Shown here: positions 1 to 6,656 of the stretch, piece by piece
How positions within the stretch are numbered: position 1 is the first letter of the stretch
How the letters are laid out: each line of letters starts with the position of its first letter
Assembly (NCBI RefSeq): GCF_014645835.1
Contig: NZ_BMMM01000018.1
Span: forward strand, 1-33,640
Length of the DNA stretch: 33,640 nt
Source: Streptomyces albiflavescens
GTDB lineage: Bacteria; Actinomycetota; Actinomycetes; Streptomycetales; Streptomycetaceae
Reading direction: 5' to 3'
The notes under the pieces: generated by a model
What the model was told of the DNA's origin: nothing
Databases searched by the model: none
Seen by the model: the letters and a program-made list of their open reading frames with translations, nothing else
Made by a program: the position numbers and the translations under genes

Positions 1-34
1 AAACCCCCGTACCGGGAAACGGTACGGGGGTTTT
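1..34. terminator. Strong hairpin terminator
   Basis: Perfect 13-bp inverted repeat (arms 1-13 and 21-33, loop GGGAAAC) with an A run before and a T run after it, so it can work in both directions. It ends whatever gene lies left of the window and isolates the HAD gene at 90. Confidence 0.85.
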
Positions 35-77
35 CTGCGTTCCGGATCAATTTCCGGATCGATTCCCGAGCGTCGCT

Positions 78-83
78 TAGGGT
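78..83 (+). promoter_or_regulatory. -10 element TAGGGT of a probable leaderless promoter
   Basis: TAGGGT is followed by 6 nt and then the ATG at 90, which places the expected transcription start on the A of the start codon. No Shine-Dalgarno sequence precedes that ATG. No convincing -35 is visible. Confidence 0.5.
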
Positions 84-89
84 CGTGTC

Positions 90-734
90 ATGCGCTATGA
101 CCTGGTGATCTTCGACAACGATGGCGTCCTGGTGGACAGCGAGCCGATCTCCAACACGATCCTGGCCGCCTATCTCACCGAGCTTGGGCACCCGACCTCG
201 TACGAGGAGTCCCTCAGGGACTACATGGGGGCAGCCGTGCACCGTGTCCACGACCTTGTCCAGGAGCGTACGGGCAGGCGGCTGCCCGACGATTTCGACG
301 ATGTCCTCCACGCGCGCGTATTCGCCGCGTTCGAGCGGGAGTTGGAACCCGTTCCCGGTGCCGTGCAGGTTCTCGAGAAGCTGGCCGCGGACGGGGTGCC
401 GTACTGCGTGGCCTCCTCCGGGAGCCATGAGCGGATTCGGGTGGGGCACCGGAAGACGGGACTCGACCGGTGGTTCGACGAGGGGCGTGTCTTCAGTTCG
501 CAGGACGTGGGGCGGGGCAAGCCGGCGCCGGATCTGTTTCTGCACGCGGCCGAGCGGATGGGCGTACGGCCTCAGCGGTGTGTCGTCGTGGAGGACAGCC
601 CGCTCGGTGTGCGGGCGGCGAACGCTGCCGGGATGGACGTGTACGGGTTCACGGCGATGACGCCCGCGGCCAGGCTGGCCGGAGCCACTCAACTCTTTTC
701 CGACATGGGAGAGTTGGCTGACCTGCTCGTATGA
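90..734 (+). CDS. HAD-superfamily hydrolase (beta-phosphoglucomutase/phosphatase-like)
   Basis: A 214-residue cytoplasmic HAD phosphatase of normal length. Motif I is FDNDGVLVDSE, with nucleophile Asp9 and acid/base Asp11. Motif II is the Ser in ASSGSHE. Motif III is the Lys of GRGKPAPDLF, and motif IV is VVVEDSPLGV with the Mg2+-binding acidic pair. The alpha-helical cap lies between motif I and about residue 85, as in subfamily IA enzymes such as beta-phosphoglucomutase, phosphoglycolate phosphatase and sugar-phosphate phosphatases. The substrate cannot be read from the sequence. The start is ATG at 90, without a ribosome-binding site but with a -10-like hexamer 6 nt upstream, so the mRNA is probably leaderless. 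The gene stands alone between a terminator and a 134-bp gap. Confidence 0.9.
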   Translation: MRYDLVIFDNDGVLVDSEPISNTILAAYLTELGHPTSYEESLRDYMGAAVHRVHDLVQERTGRRLPDDFDDVLHARVFAAFERELEPVPGAVQVLEKLAADGVPYCVASSGSHERIRVGHRKTGLDRWFDEGRVFSSQDVGRGKPAPDLFLHAAERMGVRPQRCVVVEDSPLGVRAANAAGMDVYGFTAMTPAARLAGATQLFSDMGELADLLV

Positions 735-868
735 CGGTGCCCATCGCCCGGCACTGACATTTGTCATGGCGAGCTCCGGACGATCGTTTCTGTTGGCGGA
801 CAGGGTCCGACCGCGAAGCTGAGTACATCGAAACGGGACGTACACAGTGACGACGGAGGGACCCGACC

Positions 869-1612
869 ATGAGCATCACGGCCACTGAGAGCAGCGTCGA
901 GGCGCCTGCTGCGACGACCGCCGCCGCCGCTCCCGCCGCTCCCGCCGATCCCGCCGTCGGCGACGTTGGGAGCGGCGTCCGGCCGAGCTTCCTCCCTCTG
1001 ATCCTGGACGTGGCGGTGCCGATGGGGTCGTACTACCTCCTCAAGAGCGGGTTCGGGATGAGCACCGTGGCGGCGCTGGGATGGAGCAGCGTGGTGCCCG
1101 CCATGCGGACCGTGTGGGGCGTGGTGAAGGAGCGGAGGTTCAACGGGCTCGCCGGGCTGATCCTCTTCGTCAACGTCGTCGGGCTGCTGCTCAGCCTGGT
1201 CGCCGGTGACCCGCGGCTGATGCTGGCCAAGGACAGCGGGGTCAGCAGTGTGGTCGGTATCGGCATCCTGGTCTCCGTGATGCTGGGGAAGCCGATGATG
1301 ACGACGGCGCTCAAGCCGTTCATCACCAAGGGCGACGCCGTGAAGACCGCGGCCTGGGAGCGGCTGCTCAGCGGCTCCGAGCGGTTCCGGAAGTTCGAGC
1401 GCACCTTCTCCCTCGTCTGGGGCGTGGCCCTGTTCGGCGAGTGCCTGGTACGGATCGTGGGCGCGTACACGCTGCCGATCGACACGATGGTCTGGCTCGG
1501 CACGGTCATCATGATCTCCACGATCGCCCTGGCCATGCTGTTCAGCGGTGCCCTCGCCGCAGGTCCGATGGAGAAGATGGTGGAGGACGAGCTCGCCGCC
1601 CGGGCTCGGTAG
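869..1612 (+). CDS. VC0807-family integral membrane protein
   Basis: A 247-residue membrane protein matching the VC0807-like family of unknown function. An Ala/Pro-rich cytoplasmic N-terminus (residues 1-33) precedes five or six hydrophobic segments. These include one after RPSFLPLILDVAVP, one around LAGLILFVNVVGLLLSLVAG, one around VVGIGILVSVMLG, and a C-terminal pair around WLGTVIMISTIALAML. The start is ATG 869, with GGAGGG 7 nt upstream in the gap 735-868. Nothing in the neighbours assigns a function, and a transport role cannot be claimed. Confidence 0.8.
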   Translation: MSITATESSVEAPAATTAAAAPAAPADPAVGDVGSGVRPSFLPLILDVAVPMGSYYLLKSGFGMSTVAALGWSSVVPAMRTVWGVVKERRFNGLAGLILFVNVVGLLLSLVAGDPRLMLAKDSGVSSVVGIGILVSVMLGKPMMTTALKPFITKGDAVKTAAWERLLSGSERFRKFERTFSLVWGVALFGECLVRIVGAYTLPIDTMVWLGTVIMISTIALAMLFSGALAAGPMEKMVEDELAARAR

Positions 1613-1681
1613 GACCGTCCAGCCGTAGAGCTGAGCAAAATTCATCTTCGGCTTGATCTACCCACCGGTAAGCCGGGGCCC

Positions 1682-1687
1682 TACGCT
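1682..1687 (+). promoter_or_regulatory. -10 element TACGCT of a probable leaderless promoter for the MFS gene
   Basis: TACGCT is followed by 7 nt and the ATG at 1695, with no ribosome-binding site in between. This supports 1695 over the in-frame TTG at 1653. Confidence 0.45.
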
Positions 1688-1694
1688 CGCCGCC

Positions 1695-2903
1695 ATGACA
1701 GATGTGCTGCGGCGCGGTAGGGCCTCTTTGGCGTTCAGTTTCTTCGCCCAGGGCGCCACCTTCGCGCTGCTCGTGACGCGCATTCCGGCCATCCAGGACC
1801 GCTACGGGGTCTCCGACGCATTGTTGCCCGCCTTCCTGGCCGCCGTGCCGATTCTCGCCGGCGTCGGAAGCGTGGCGACAGAACAGCTGGTCAAGCGAAT
1901 ACGGCCCAGCCGCCTGCTGCGCTGGTCCCAGCCCGTCGTGCTCCTGGCGCTGCTCGGGGTCGGATCCGGTGACCACCTGGCCGAGCTGGCGATCGCGCTC
2001 GGCGCCTTCGGGCTCGCGGTGGGCGCGCTCGACGCCTCCATGAACATGCTCGGCGTGAGTCTGCAGCGGACGTACGGGCGCAGCATCATGCTCGGCTTCC
2101 ATGCCGCGTACAGCCTCGGCGGGATCGTGGGCGCCTCGCTCGCGTGGGCGGGGGCGCACTGGCATCTGTCGTTGTTCGTGTCCTACCTGCCGGTGGTGCT
2201 CCTGCTGCTGCCGGCCACCTTCGTCGGCAGTCGGTGGTACGTGGACGGGGGCGCCCCCGATGCGAAGGAGGCGGTCGAGGCCGGGCCCGTCGTCTTCAAG
2301 CTGCTGCTGCCGCTCTGTCTGGTGATGACGTTCGCGTACATCGGGGACTCCACGGTCTCCAACTGGAGCGCGAAGTATCTGCAGGACGTGTTGGGCAGCT
2401 CGGAGCAGCTGGCGACCGTTCCGTACAACGTGTACATGGTGATGACCCTGGTGGGGCGCGCCGTCGGGGACCTCGGGGTGCGGCGGTTCGGGGCCGTGGC
2501 CGTCGTACGGCTGGGGGCGGTCGTCGCGGCGCTCGGGTTCGCGGTGGTGGCGGTTGCGCCGGGGGCATGGGTGGGGATGCTCGGGTTCACGCTCCTGGGC
2601 CTGGGGCTGTGCGTGATCGTGCCGCAGACCTTCGCGGCGGCGGGGCGGCTCTTCCCGGGGGCGTCCGACACGGCGATCGCGCGGCTGAACATCTTCAACT
2701 ACGTGGGGTTCTTGATCGGTTCACCGTTGGTGGGTGCGCTCGGGGACGCCTGGAGCTACCGCGGCGCGATGCTCGTACCGATGGTGCTCGTCCTGGTGAC
2801 CTTGGGGTACGCCCGGTCGTTCGCTCCTGAACCAAACCGATACGGTGACGGACATGAGCGGCCGCGCACAGCTGATGTGGGACGAGGCAGTAACGGGCTA
2901 TGA
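1695..2903 (+). CDS. MFS transporter
   Basis: A 402-residue major facilitator superfamily permease with about 12 hydrophobic helices. It starts with a short basic N-terminus (TDVLRRGRASLAFSFFAQG) and has the usual central cytoplasmic loop (around VDGGAPDAKEAVEAG). It resembles the sugar/fucose-permease-like and drug-efflux-like MFS proteins common in Streptomyces; the substrate is unknown. The chosen start is ATG 1695, because the upstream in-frame TTG at 1653 lacks support and a -10-like hexamer sits 7 nt before 1695. The last 50 bp overlap acuC (2854) in another frame, so acuC's likely promoter lies inside this gene. The weakly conserved C-terminal tail (after about residue 375) is probably cytoplasmic. 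Confidence 0.85.
   Translation: MTDVLRRGRASLAFSFFAQGATFALLVTRIPAIQDRYGVSDALLPAFLAAVPILAGVGSVATEQLVKRIRPSRLLRWSQPVVLLALLGVGSGDHLAELAIALGAFGLAVGALDASMNMLGVSLQRTYGRSIMLGFHAAYSLGGIVGASLAWAGAHWHLSLFVSYLPVVLLLLPATFVGSRWYVDGGAPDAKEAVEAGPVVFKLLLPLCLVMTFAYIGDSTVSNWSAKYLQDVLGSSEQLATVPYNVYMVMTLVGRAVGDLGVRRFGAVAVVRLGAVVAALGFAVVAVAPGAWVGMLGFTLLGLGLCVIVPQTFAAAGRLFPGASDTAIARLNIFNYVGFLIGSPLVGALGDAWSYRGAMLVPMVLVLVTLGYARSFAPEPNRYGDGHERPRTADVGRGSNGL
2841..2846 (+). promoter_or_regulatory. -10 element TACGGT of a probable leaderless acuC promoter
   Basis: TACGGT plus 7 nt leads to the ATG at 2854. It lies within the 3' end of the MFS reading frame. No Shine-Dalgarno sequence is present. Confidence 0.45.
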
Positions 2904-4026
2904 CTTCGGTCCGGAGCACCCGATGGATCCGGTCCGGCTCGCGCTGACCCGGCGACTGGTCGACGCCTTCGGGCTCGACCGCGAGGTCGACGTGGTCGCG
3001 GCGAAGCCCGCCGGGGAGTCGACGCTGCGGCTCGTGCACCGCGAGGACTACGTGGAGGCGGTCAAGGCCGCTTCCGCCGATCCGGATTCCGCCGACCCGT
3101 CGTACGGGCTCGGAACCATGGACGATCCCGCCTTCGCCGGGATGCACGAGGTGTCGGCGCTCATCGCCGGGCAGTCCGTGGGGGCGGCCGAAGCGGTGTG
3201 GCGCGGGGACGCGCTGCATGCGGTGAACTTCGCCGGCGGGCTGCACCATGCGATGCCCGGTGGCGCGTCCGGGTTCTGCATCTACAACGACGCCTCGCTG
3301 GCGATCGCGCGGCTGCTCGAGCTGGGCGCGGAGCGAGTCGCGTACGTGGATGTGGACGTGCACCATGGGGACGGGGTCCAGGCGGCCTTCTGGGACGACC
3401 CGCGGGTTCTGACGATCTCGCTGCACGAGCATCCGCGGACGCTGTTCCCGCAGACCGGGTGGCCGGAGGAGACCGGCGCCGACAGCGCGGAGGGCTCCGC
3501 CGTCAATGTCGCCCTGCCCGCCGGGACCGGGGACGCGGGGTGGCTGCGCGCCTTCCACTCGGTGGTGCCCGAGCTCCTCGCCGATTTCCGGCCGCAGGTT
3601 CTCGTCACCCAGCACGGCGCCGACACCCACTTCGAGGACCCGCTCGCGCATCTCGCGGTCTCGCTCGACGCGCAGCGGGCCGTGCAGGTGGCATGCCACG
3701 AACTGGCGCACGAGTACGCGGACGGGCGGTGGGTCGCGCTCGGTGGTGGCGGGTACGCCGTGGTGGACGTCGTGCCGCGGTCCTGGACGCATCTCGTCGC
3801 CATCGCTGCGGGGCGGCCCATCGATCCCGAGACGGTGATTCCGGAGAGCTGGCGGCAGGAAGTCTTCGCCCGTACGCGGCAGTTGGCGCCGGTGCGGATG
3901 ACGGACGGACGGTGGCCGCTGTCCTGGAAGGACTGGGAGTCGGGGTACGACCCGGCGGACCGCCTCGATCAGGCGATCGTGGCGACGCGCCGGGCCGCGT
4001 TCCCGCTGCGGGGACTTCTGCCGTAG
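2854..4026 (+). CDS. acuC: AcuC, histone-deacetylase-family acetoin utilization protein
   Basis: A 390-residue member of the class I/II zinc deacetylase fold. In Bacillus AcuC is a protein deacetylase that activates acetyl-CoA synthetase. Visible hallmarks are GGLHHAMPGGASGFCIYND (paired active-site His), VDVDVHHGDGVQ (zinc-binding Asp/His), LVTQHGADTH (zinc-binding Asp region) and the late GGGGY loop with the transition-state Tyr. Length and motif order fit the family, and no key residue is missing. ATG 2854 is preferred over GTG 2845 because of the leaderless -10 hexamer; the difference is only three residues. It overlaps the MFS gene by 50 bp. Its native target here is not shown by context, since no acs or acu genes are adjacent. 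Confidence 0.93.
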   Translation: MSGRAQLMWDEAVTGYDFGPEHPMDPVRLALTRRLVDAFGLDREVDVVAAKPAGESTLRLVHREDYVEAVKAASADPDSADPSYGLGTMDDPAFAGMHEVSALIAGQSVGAAEAVWRGDALHAVNFAGGLHHAMPGGASGFCIYNDASLAIARLLELGAERVAYVDVDVHHGDGVQAAFWDDPRVLTISLHEHPRTLFPQTGWPEETGADSAEGSAVNVALPAGTGDAGWLRAFHSVVPELLADFRPQVLVTQHGADTHFEDPLAHLAVSLDAQRAVQVACHELAHEYADGRWVALGGGGYAVVDVVPRSWTHLVAIAAGRPIDPETVIPESWRQEVFARTRQLAPVRMTDGRWPLSWKDWESGYDPADRLDQAIVATRRAAFPLRGLLP

Positions 4027-4096
4027 TCCGCTGCGGGACCACGGCCGAAGTGCACTGCGGGCGGGGCTTACCGCCGTAGACCCTCGGTCGACGAGA

Positions 4097-4534
4097 TCAG
4101 TAGCACAGGCTCGTGTCCGAGTTGTAGTAGATGTCGATCGTGCCGCTCCACGTCATGCATTCGCCGGCCTTCGGGTGCTCCTTGTACACGGGACCCGCGT
4201 ACGTGGTGAACGAGCCGTAGTCCCGGGCGGGGCTGCCGCTGGTGGGGTCGGTGTCGAGCGTGACCTCCATGAACACCCGGGCGCCCGGGTTGTTGCGGAC
4301 CGTCACGGCGCAGAACCCCTGGTTCCCGACGTTGTACGTGACGTACGTGGTGCCGATGGCGGTGGTCGGCGAGGACTTGATCGGCGTGGACGCGACGACC
4401 CGGTAGCCGGTGCCGCAGGCGCCGTTGTACGCGGCGGTGGTGGCGGCGGACGCCGGAGTGGTCGCGGCGAGGGTGCCGCCGAGGGCCAGGACGGCGAGCG
4501 CGGCGGCGGTTGTCGTACGACGGGACAGGTTCAT
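4097..4534 (-). CDS. Secreted protein similar to spore-associated protein A (SapA)
   Basis: A 145-residue exported protein. It has a basic n-region (NLSRR), a hydrophobic core (residues 9-24) and a probable signal peptidase I site after ASA at residue 30. The mature part (about 115 residues) has four cysteines (in YNGACGTGY, NQGFCAV, KAGECM and the C-terminal SLCY), suggesting two disulfides. The pattern of YNGACG, TYN, CAVTVRN and FTTYAGPVY matches the SapA-like spore-associated family of Streptomyces; that assignment rests on recalled family features. The start is ATG 4534 with an AGGGGGAA ribosome-binding site at 4538-4545. A longer in-frame reading up to 4759 would run through the repeat tract and lacks a signal peptide. 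The 18-bp repeat array lies directly upstream. Confidence 0.75.
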   Translation of the reverse strand: MNLSRRTTTAAALAVLALGGTLAATTPASAATTAAYNGACGTGYRVVASTPIKSSPTTAIGTTYVTYNVGNQGFCAVTVRNNPGARVFMEVTLDTDPTSGSPARDYGSFTTYAGPVYKEHPKAGECMTWSGTIDIYYNSDTSLCY

Positions 4535-4551
4535 GGTGTTCCCCCTGTGAT

Positions 4552-4713
4552 GACAGCGATGAGAGCGACGACAGCGATGTCTTTGGTGACAGCGACGTCT
4601 GTGATGACAGCGATATTTGTGATGACAGTGATGTCTGTGATGGCAGCAATGTCTGTGATGACTGTGCTGAATGTGATGAGCGTGCTGAATGCGGCGAGCG
4701 TGGTGAGTGTTGA
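4552..4713. repeat. Nine degenerate 18-bp tandem repeats in the leader of the sapA-like gene
   Basis: Nine consecutive 18-bp units begin at 4552, 4570, 4588, 4606, 4624, 4642, 4660, 4678 and 4696. The central consensus is GACAGYGATGTCTGTGAT, and the units drift toward the right-hand end. The period is a multiple of three, so no stop appears in one + frame (Asp/Ser/Cys-rich) or in two - frames. The base composition is AT-richer than its surroundings. The array starts 18 bp upstream of the sapA-like ATG and probably lies in its 5' untranslated region. Confidence 0.85.
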
Positions 4714-4938
4714 TCACTGTGCCGACTGCGCCGTCGGTCAACTGGCGCCTGCCGCACACGTGTTGTGAGACCAGGGGGTCCGGGCATTGGTTGTGGGGCC
4801 ATTTGTCACTGTTCCGTCACCGGCGTCACGCGGATGCGATGCCATCGCACGGCATCCCGGGGTACCCATTAGGCCAACTGTGCGGCATTTTCCGTGTTTT
4901 GGGCGTATGGCGGTGGCCGATGCGCCAGCATCGCTGAC
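4714..4938. promoter_or_regulatory. Divergent intergenic region with GTCAC direct repeats and a palindrome
   Basis: This region separates the sapA-like gene (-) from the phosphatase-annotated gene (+). It holds three direct GTCAC motifs (4805-4810, 4816-4821, 4825-4830). The first pair is spaced as GTNAC-type hexamers with a 5-nt gap, reminiscent of the MtrA site in Streptomyces, although the last base of each hexamer differs. A perfect 6-bp-arm palindrome TGCGAT-GCC-ATCGCA lies at 4835-4849. No clear -10/-35 pair was seen. Confidence 0.3.
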
Positions 4939-5754
4939 GTGTTGAGCACCGGAGCATTGCGTGCACACCTTCTGGCCGCCCGGTTGGCCGGGCCCGTGGC
5001 CACCTCGCGCGAGGAGAGCCTGCGCAGCTATCGGCTCTTCGCCGCCCGCGATCCCCGCGTACTGCTCGGGCTCGATCCCGAATGGACCTGGCAGCAGCGG
5101 GACTTGATCGAGTTGATGGCCGACAAGTGTGGGGTTTCGGCCGATCCGTCGCACACGTCAGGGCATGACGTGATCGATCCCGAGCGGACCCTGGCGGCTC
5201 TCGATGCCTTCGCGGAGCGGATCGGCGAAGCCGCCCGTAACCGTGACCCGGTGCTCCTCGGCACCGGCCATCCGCATCGGCTGATCGGTTTCTACGCTGC
5301 GCTGGCGGACGCGCTGTCGGCGGCGGGGTGTACCGTCCTCACTCCCGCGCAGGGTGGTTGTGTCGACATAACGACCCGGTTCGGCCTACGCACGTACAAC
5401 CTTGACTACGTACAAGGTGTCGCGCTGGTGCGCGAACCCGGCGTGCAGGCCACCGGTCGTGCGACCGGCGCGCACACCCACTCACCCCTCCCGGTTCGGA
5501 CCGCCCTGGCCGCGGCCGCGGAGTCCGGCGGGCCGCTCCCGGAGCTCGTCATCGGGGACCACGGATGGGTCTGCGGAGCAGGTCAGCTGGGGTTCGAGGC
5601 GATGGGGCTGGCGGATACGGACGATCCTGCGCTCTTCGTGGGAGAGGCGGAGGGGCAGGTGTCCGTCGTCGTTCCGCTTGATGACGCTGTGCGGTCTGAT
5701 TACTACCGACCGCTTACTCGCTATGTACTCAATCGAGCGTGTCTGTCACAGTAG
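4939..5754 (+). CDS. Conserved actinobacterial protein (phosphatase-annotated family)
   Basis: A 271-residue soluble protein conserved in Streptomyces next to bdtA. I recall databases labelling it 'phosphatase', but I see no standard phosphatase signature. Notable segments are LLGLDPEWTWQQRDLIELMADKCG, the His-rich GTGHPHRLIGFYAAL (residues about 110-124), and HTHSPLPV; His and Asp residues in these could bind metal. The C-terminus contains VIGDHGWVCGAGQLG. The start is uncertain: GTG 4939 gives an N-terminus beginning LSTGALRAHLLAARL, while an in-frame GTG at 4894 adds 15 poorly plausible residues. No good ribosome-binding site is seen for either. Confidence 0.65.
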   Translation: MLSTGALRAHLLAARLAGPVATSREESLRSYRLFAARDPRVLLGLDPEWTWQQRDLIELMADKCGVSADPSHTSGHDVIDPERTLAALDAFAERIGEAARNRDPVLLGTGHPHRLIGFYAALADALSAAGCTVLTPAQGGCVDITTRFGLRTYNLDYVQGVALVREPGVQATGRATGAHTHSPLPVRTALAAAAESGGPLPELVIGDHGWVCGAGQLGFEAMGLADTDDPALFVGEAEGQVSVVVPLDDAVRSDYYRPLTRYVLNRACLSQ

Positions 5755-5808
5755 GCGGCCGATGGCAGCTCCTCTTCCCCACTCGCATCACCCGCCCCTA
5801 CTCTGGGG

Positions 5809-5836
5809 AGTGAGCACGCAACGACGAAGTGTCACC
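5809..5836. promoter_or_regulatory. Possible BldD-type inverted repeat upstream of bdtA
   Basis: AGTGA (5809-5813) and TCACC (5832-5836) face each other across 18 bp. AGTGA and TCACC are half-site motifs described for the Streptomyces developmental repressor BldD, and bdtA was named as a BldD target. The spacing is wide, so the match is only suggestive. Confidence 0.25.
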
Positions 5837-5883
5837 GGAAGGGGAAGCCGGTGGCCGTCGAGTGCGGAAGGTTCAGGTGTGTC

Positions 5884-6096
5884 ATGGCTGCAGCTGGCGA
5901 GAGGCCTCTGAACGAGGTTCAGTTCCTGACCGTGGCGGAAGTCGCCTCGGTGATGCGAGTGTCGAAGATGACCGTGTACCGCTTGGTGCACAGCGGTCAT
6001 CTGCCGGCCATCCGGGTGGGGAGGTCCTTCCGGGTGCCGGAGCAAGCGGTTCACGAGTACCTCCGCGAGAGCTATGTGGGGGTGGAGACAGCCTGA
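5884..6096 (+). CDS. bdtA: BdtA, small MerR/excisionase-type HTH DNA-binding protein
   Basis: A 70-residue protein made almost entirely of one winged-helix domain of the excisionase/BldC-like class. FLTVAEVASVMRVSKMTVYRLVHSG is the HTH, followed by LPAIRVGRSFRVPEQAVHEYL as wing and helix. It probably binds DNA as a dimer or filament and acts as a small regulator or nucleoid-type factor. From recalled literature, the Streptomyces gene at this position was named bdtA (BldD target A), linking it to the developmental cascade that includes bldN nearby. ATG 5884 is chosen, preceded by GGAAGG 11 nt upstream; the in-frame GTG at 5851 would add 11 residues not expected for the family. A terminator follows at 6101. 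Confidence 0.8.
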   Translation: MAAAGERPLNEVQFLTVAEVASVMRVSKMTVYRLVHSGHLPAIRVGRSFRVPEQAVHEYLRESYVGVETA

Positions 6097-6100
6097 CGGT

Positions 6101-6133
6101 GTTCCGGGAGAGCGGTTCAAGATCTCCCGGAAC
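6101..6133 (+). terminator. Hairpin terminator after bdtA
   Basis: An 11-bp perfect inverted repeat GTTCCGGGAGA / TCTCCCGGAAC with an 11-nt loop, just after the bdtA stop. There is no U-tract, which is common in Streptomyces. Confidence 0.65.
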
Positions 6134-6140
6134 CCCTCGA

Positions 6141-6170
6141 TTACGACCTCGGCGTTCGGACCGGTAGGCT
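6141..6170 (+). promoter_or_regulatory. Candidate promoter for the bS22 gene
   Basis: TTACGA (6141-6146) and TAGGCT (6165-6170) are separated by 18 bp, a sigma-HrdB-like arrangement. The start of transcription would fall near 6177, giving a leader of about 60 nt. Confidence 0.45.
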
Positions 6171-6238
6171 GGCCCCTCATAGGTCGTGTGGGCCCATGCA
6201 GCCCAGCACCGAGTAAAGAGAAGTGAGCGAGGGTAGTC

Positions 6239-6337
6239 GTGGGCTCTGTTATCAAGAAGCGGCGCAAGCGGATGGCGAAGAAGAAGCACCGCAAGCTGCT
6301 CAAGCGCACTCGCGTTCAGCGTCGCAACAAGAAGTAA
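6239..6337 (+). CDS. Small ribosomal subunit protein bS22 (AURKAIP1/COX24 domain)
   Basis: A 32-residue, extremely basic protein beginning GSVIKKRRKRMAKKKHRK and ending QRRNKK. It is easily missed because of its size. It matches the AURKAIP1/COX24 C-terminal domain and the protein named bS22 in mycobacterial 70S structures, which binds rRNA in the small subunit near the decoding region. The start is GTG 6239 with GAGGG at 6230-6234. It is a monocistronic unit: a candidate promoter lies at 6141-6170 and a strong terminator at 6359-6392. There are almost no acidic residues and no cysteine. Confidence 0.88.
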   Translation: MGSVIKKRRKRMAKKKHRKLLKRTRVQRRNKK

Positions 6338-6358
6338 GCGGCGCCGCAGAAGCGCGTG

Positions 6359-6392
6359 CTGTGGCCCCCTACCAGTCGGTGGGGGGCCACAG
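6359..6392. terminator. Strong terminator hairpin after bS22
   Basis: Arms 6359-6373 and 6378-6392 form a 15-bp stem, with one G-T pair, around the loop AGTC. It separates bS22 from the SDR gene. Confidence 0.8.
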
Positions 6393-6656
6393 TCGTATCC
6401 GGGACGACGTCCGGATACCGGGGCGACGTCCGAGATGATGGCCGAGCTCGCGGTCGAATCGTTTCCAGCCATGCGAACACTGGGCGTACGCCTGTAGGCC
6501 GAATGGCTTGGTCTGGTCGTACGTCTGTGGGTGTCGTCACTTCGTGCATCGGGCGGTCATCACAGCGCAACAACAACCCGCTAAGTTGGCGGCACACGGG
6601 GAACGCGGCAGGGTACGAGCAGAGCTACGTCCAGTTCTGGAAGGAAGGCGCTGATC
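6393..6656 (+). promoter_or_regulatory. Upstream region of the SDR gene, with a small palindrome
   Basis: Together with the terminator this makes a 319-bp gene-free gap. It holds an 8-bp-arm inverted repeat GTATCCGG / CCGGATAC at 6395-6418, possibly a second hairpin. GGAAGGAAGG at 6639-6648 is a strong ribosome-binding site that fixes the TTG start at 6657. I see no clear promoter hexamers and no conserved RNA element. Confidence 0.4.

Noticed and set aside
4510..4713. A 67-codon + frame rich in Asp, Ser and Cys across the 18-bp repeats
   Set aside because: It begins inside the signal-peptide region of the opposite gene, has no ribosome-binding site, and its composition follows directly from the repeat unit; kept only as a repeat.
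4552..4713. CRISPR array
   Set aside because: Units are contiguous with no spacers, degenerate, only 18 bp long, and no cas gene is nearby. The same holds for the 14-bp array at 25984 and the ~50-bp repeats at 11730.
5230..5245. Further sigma-BldN -35-like CGTAAC in the phosphatase-annotated gene
   Set aside because: It lies inside coding sequence and has no CGTTG element at 16-17 bp.
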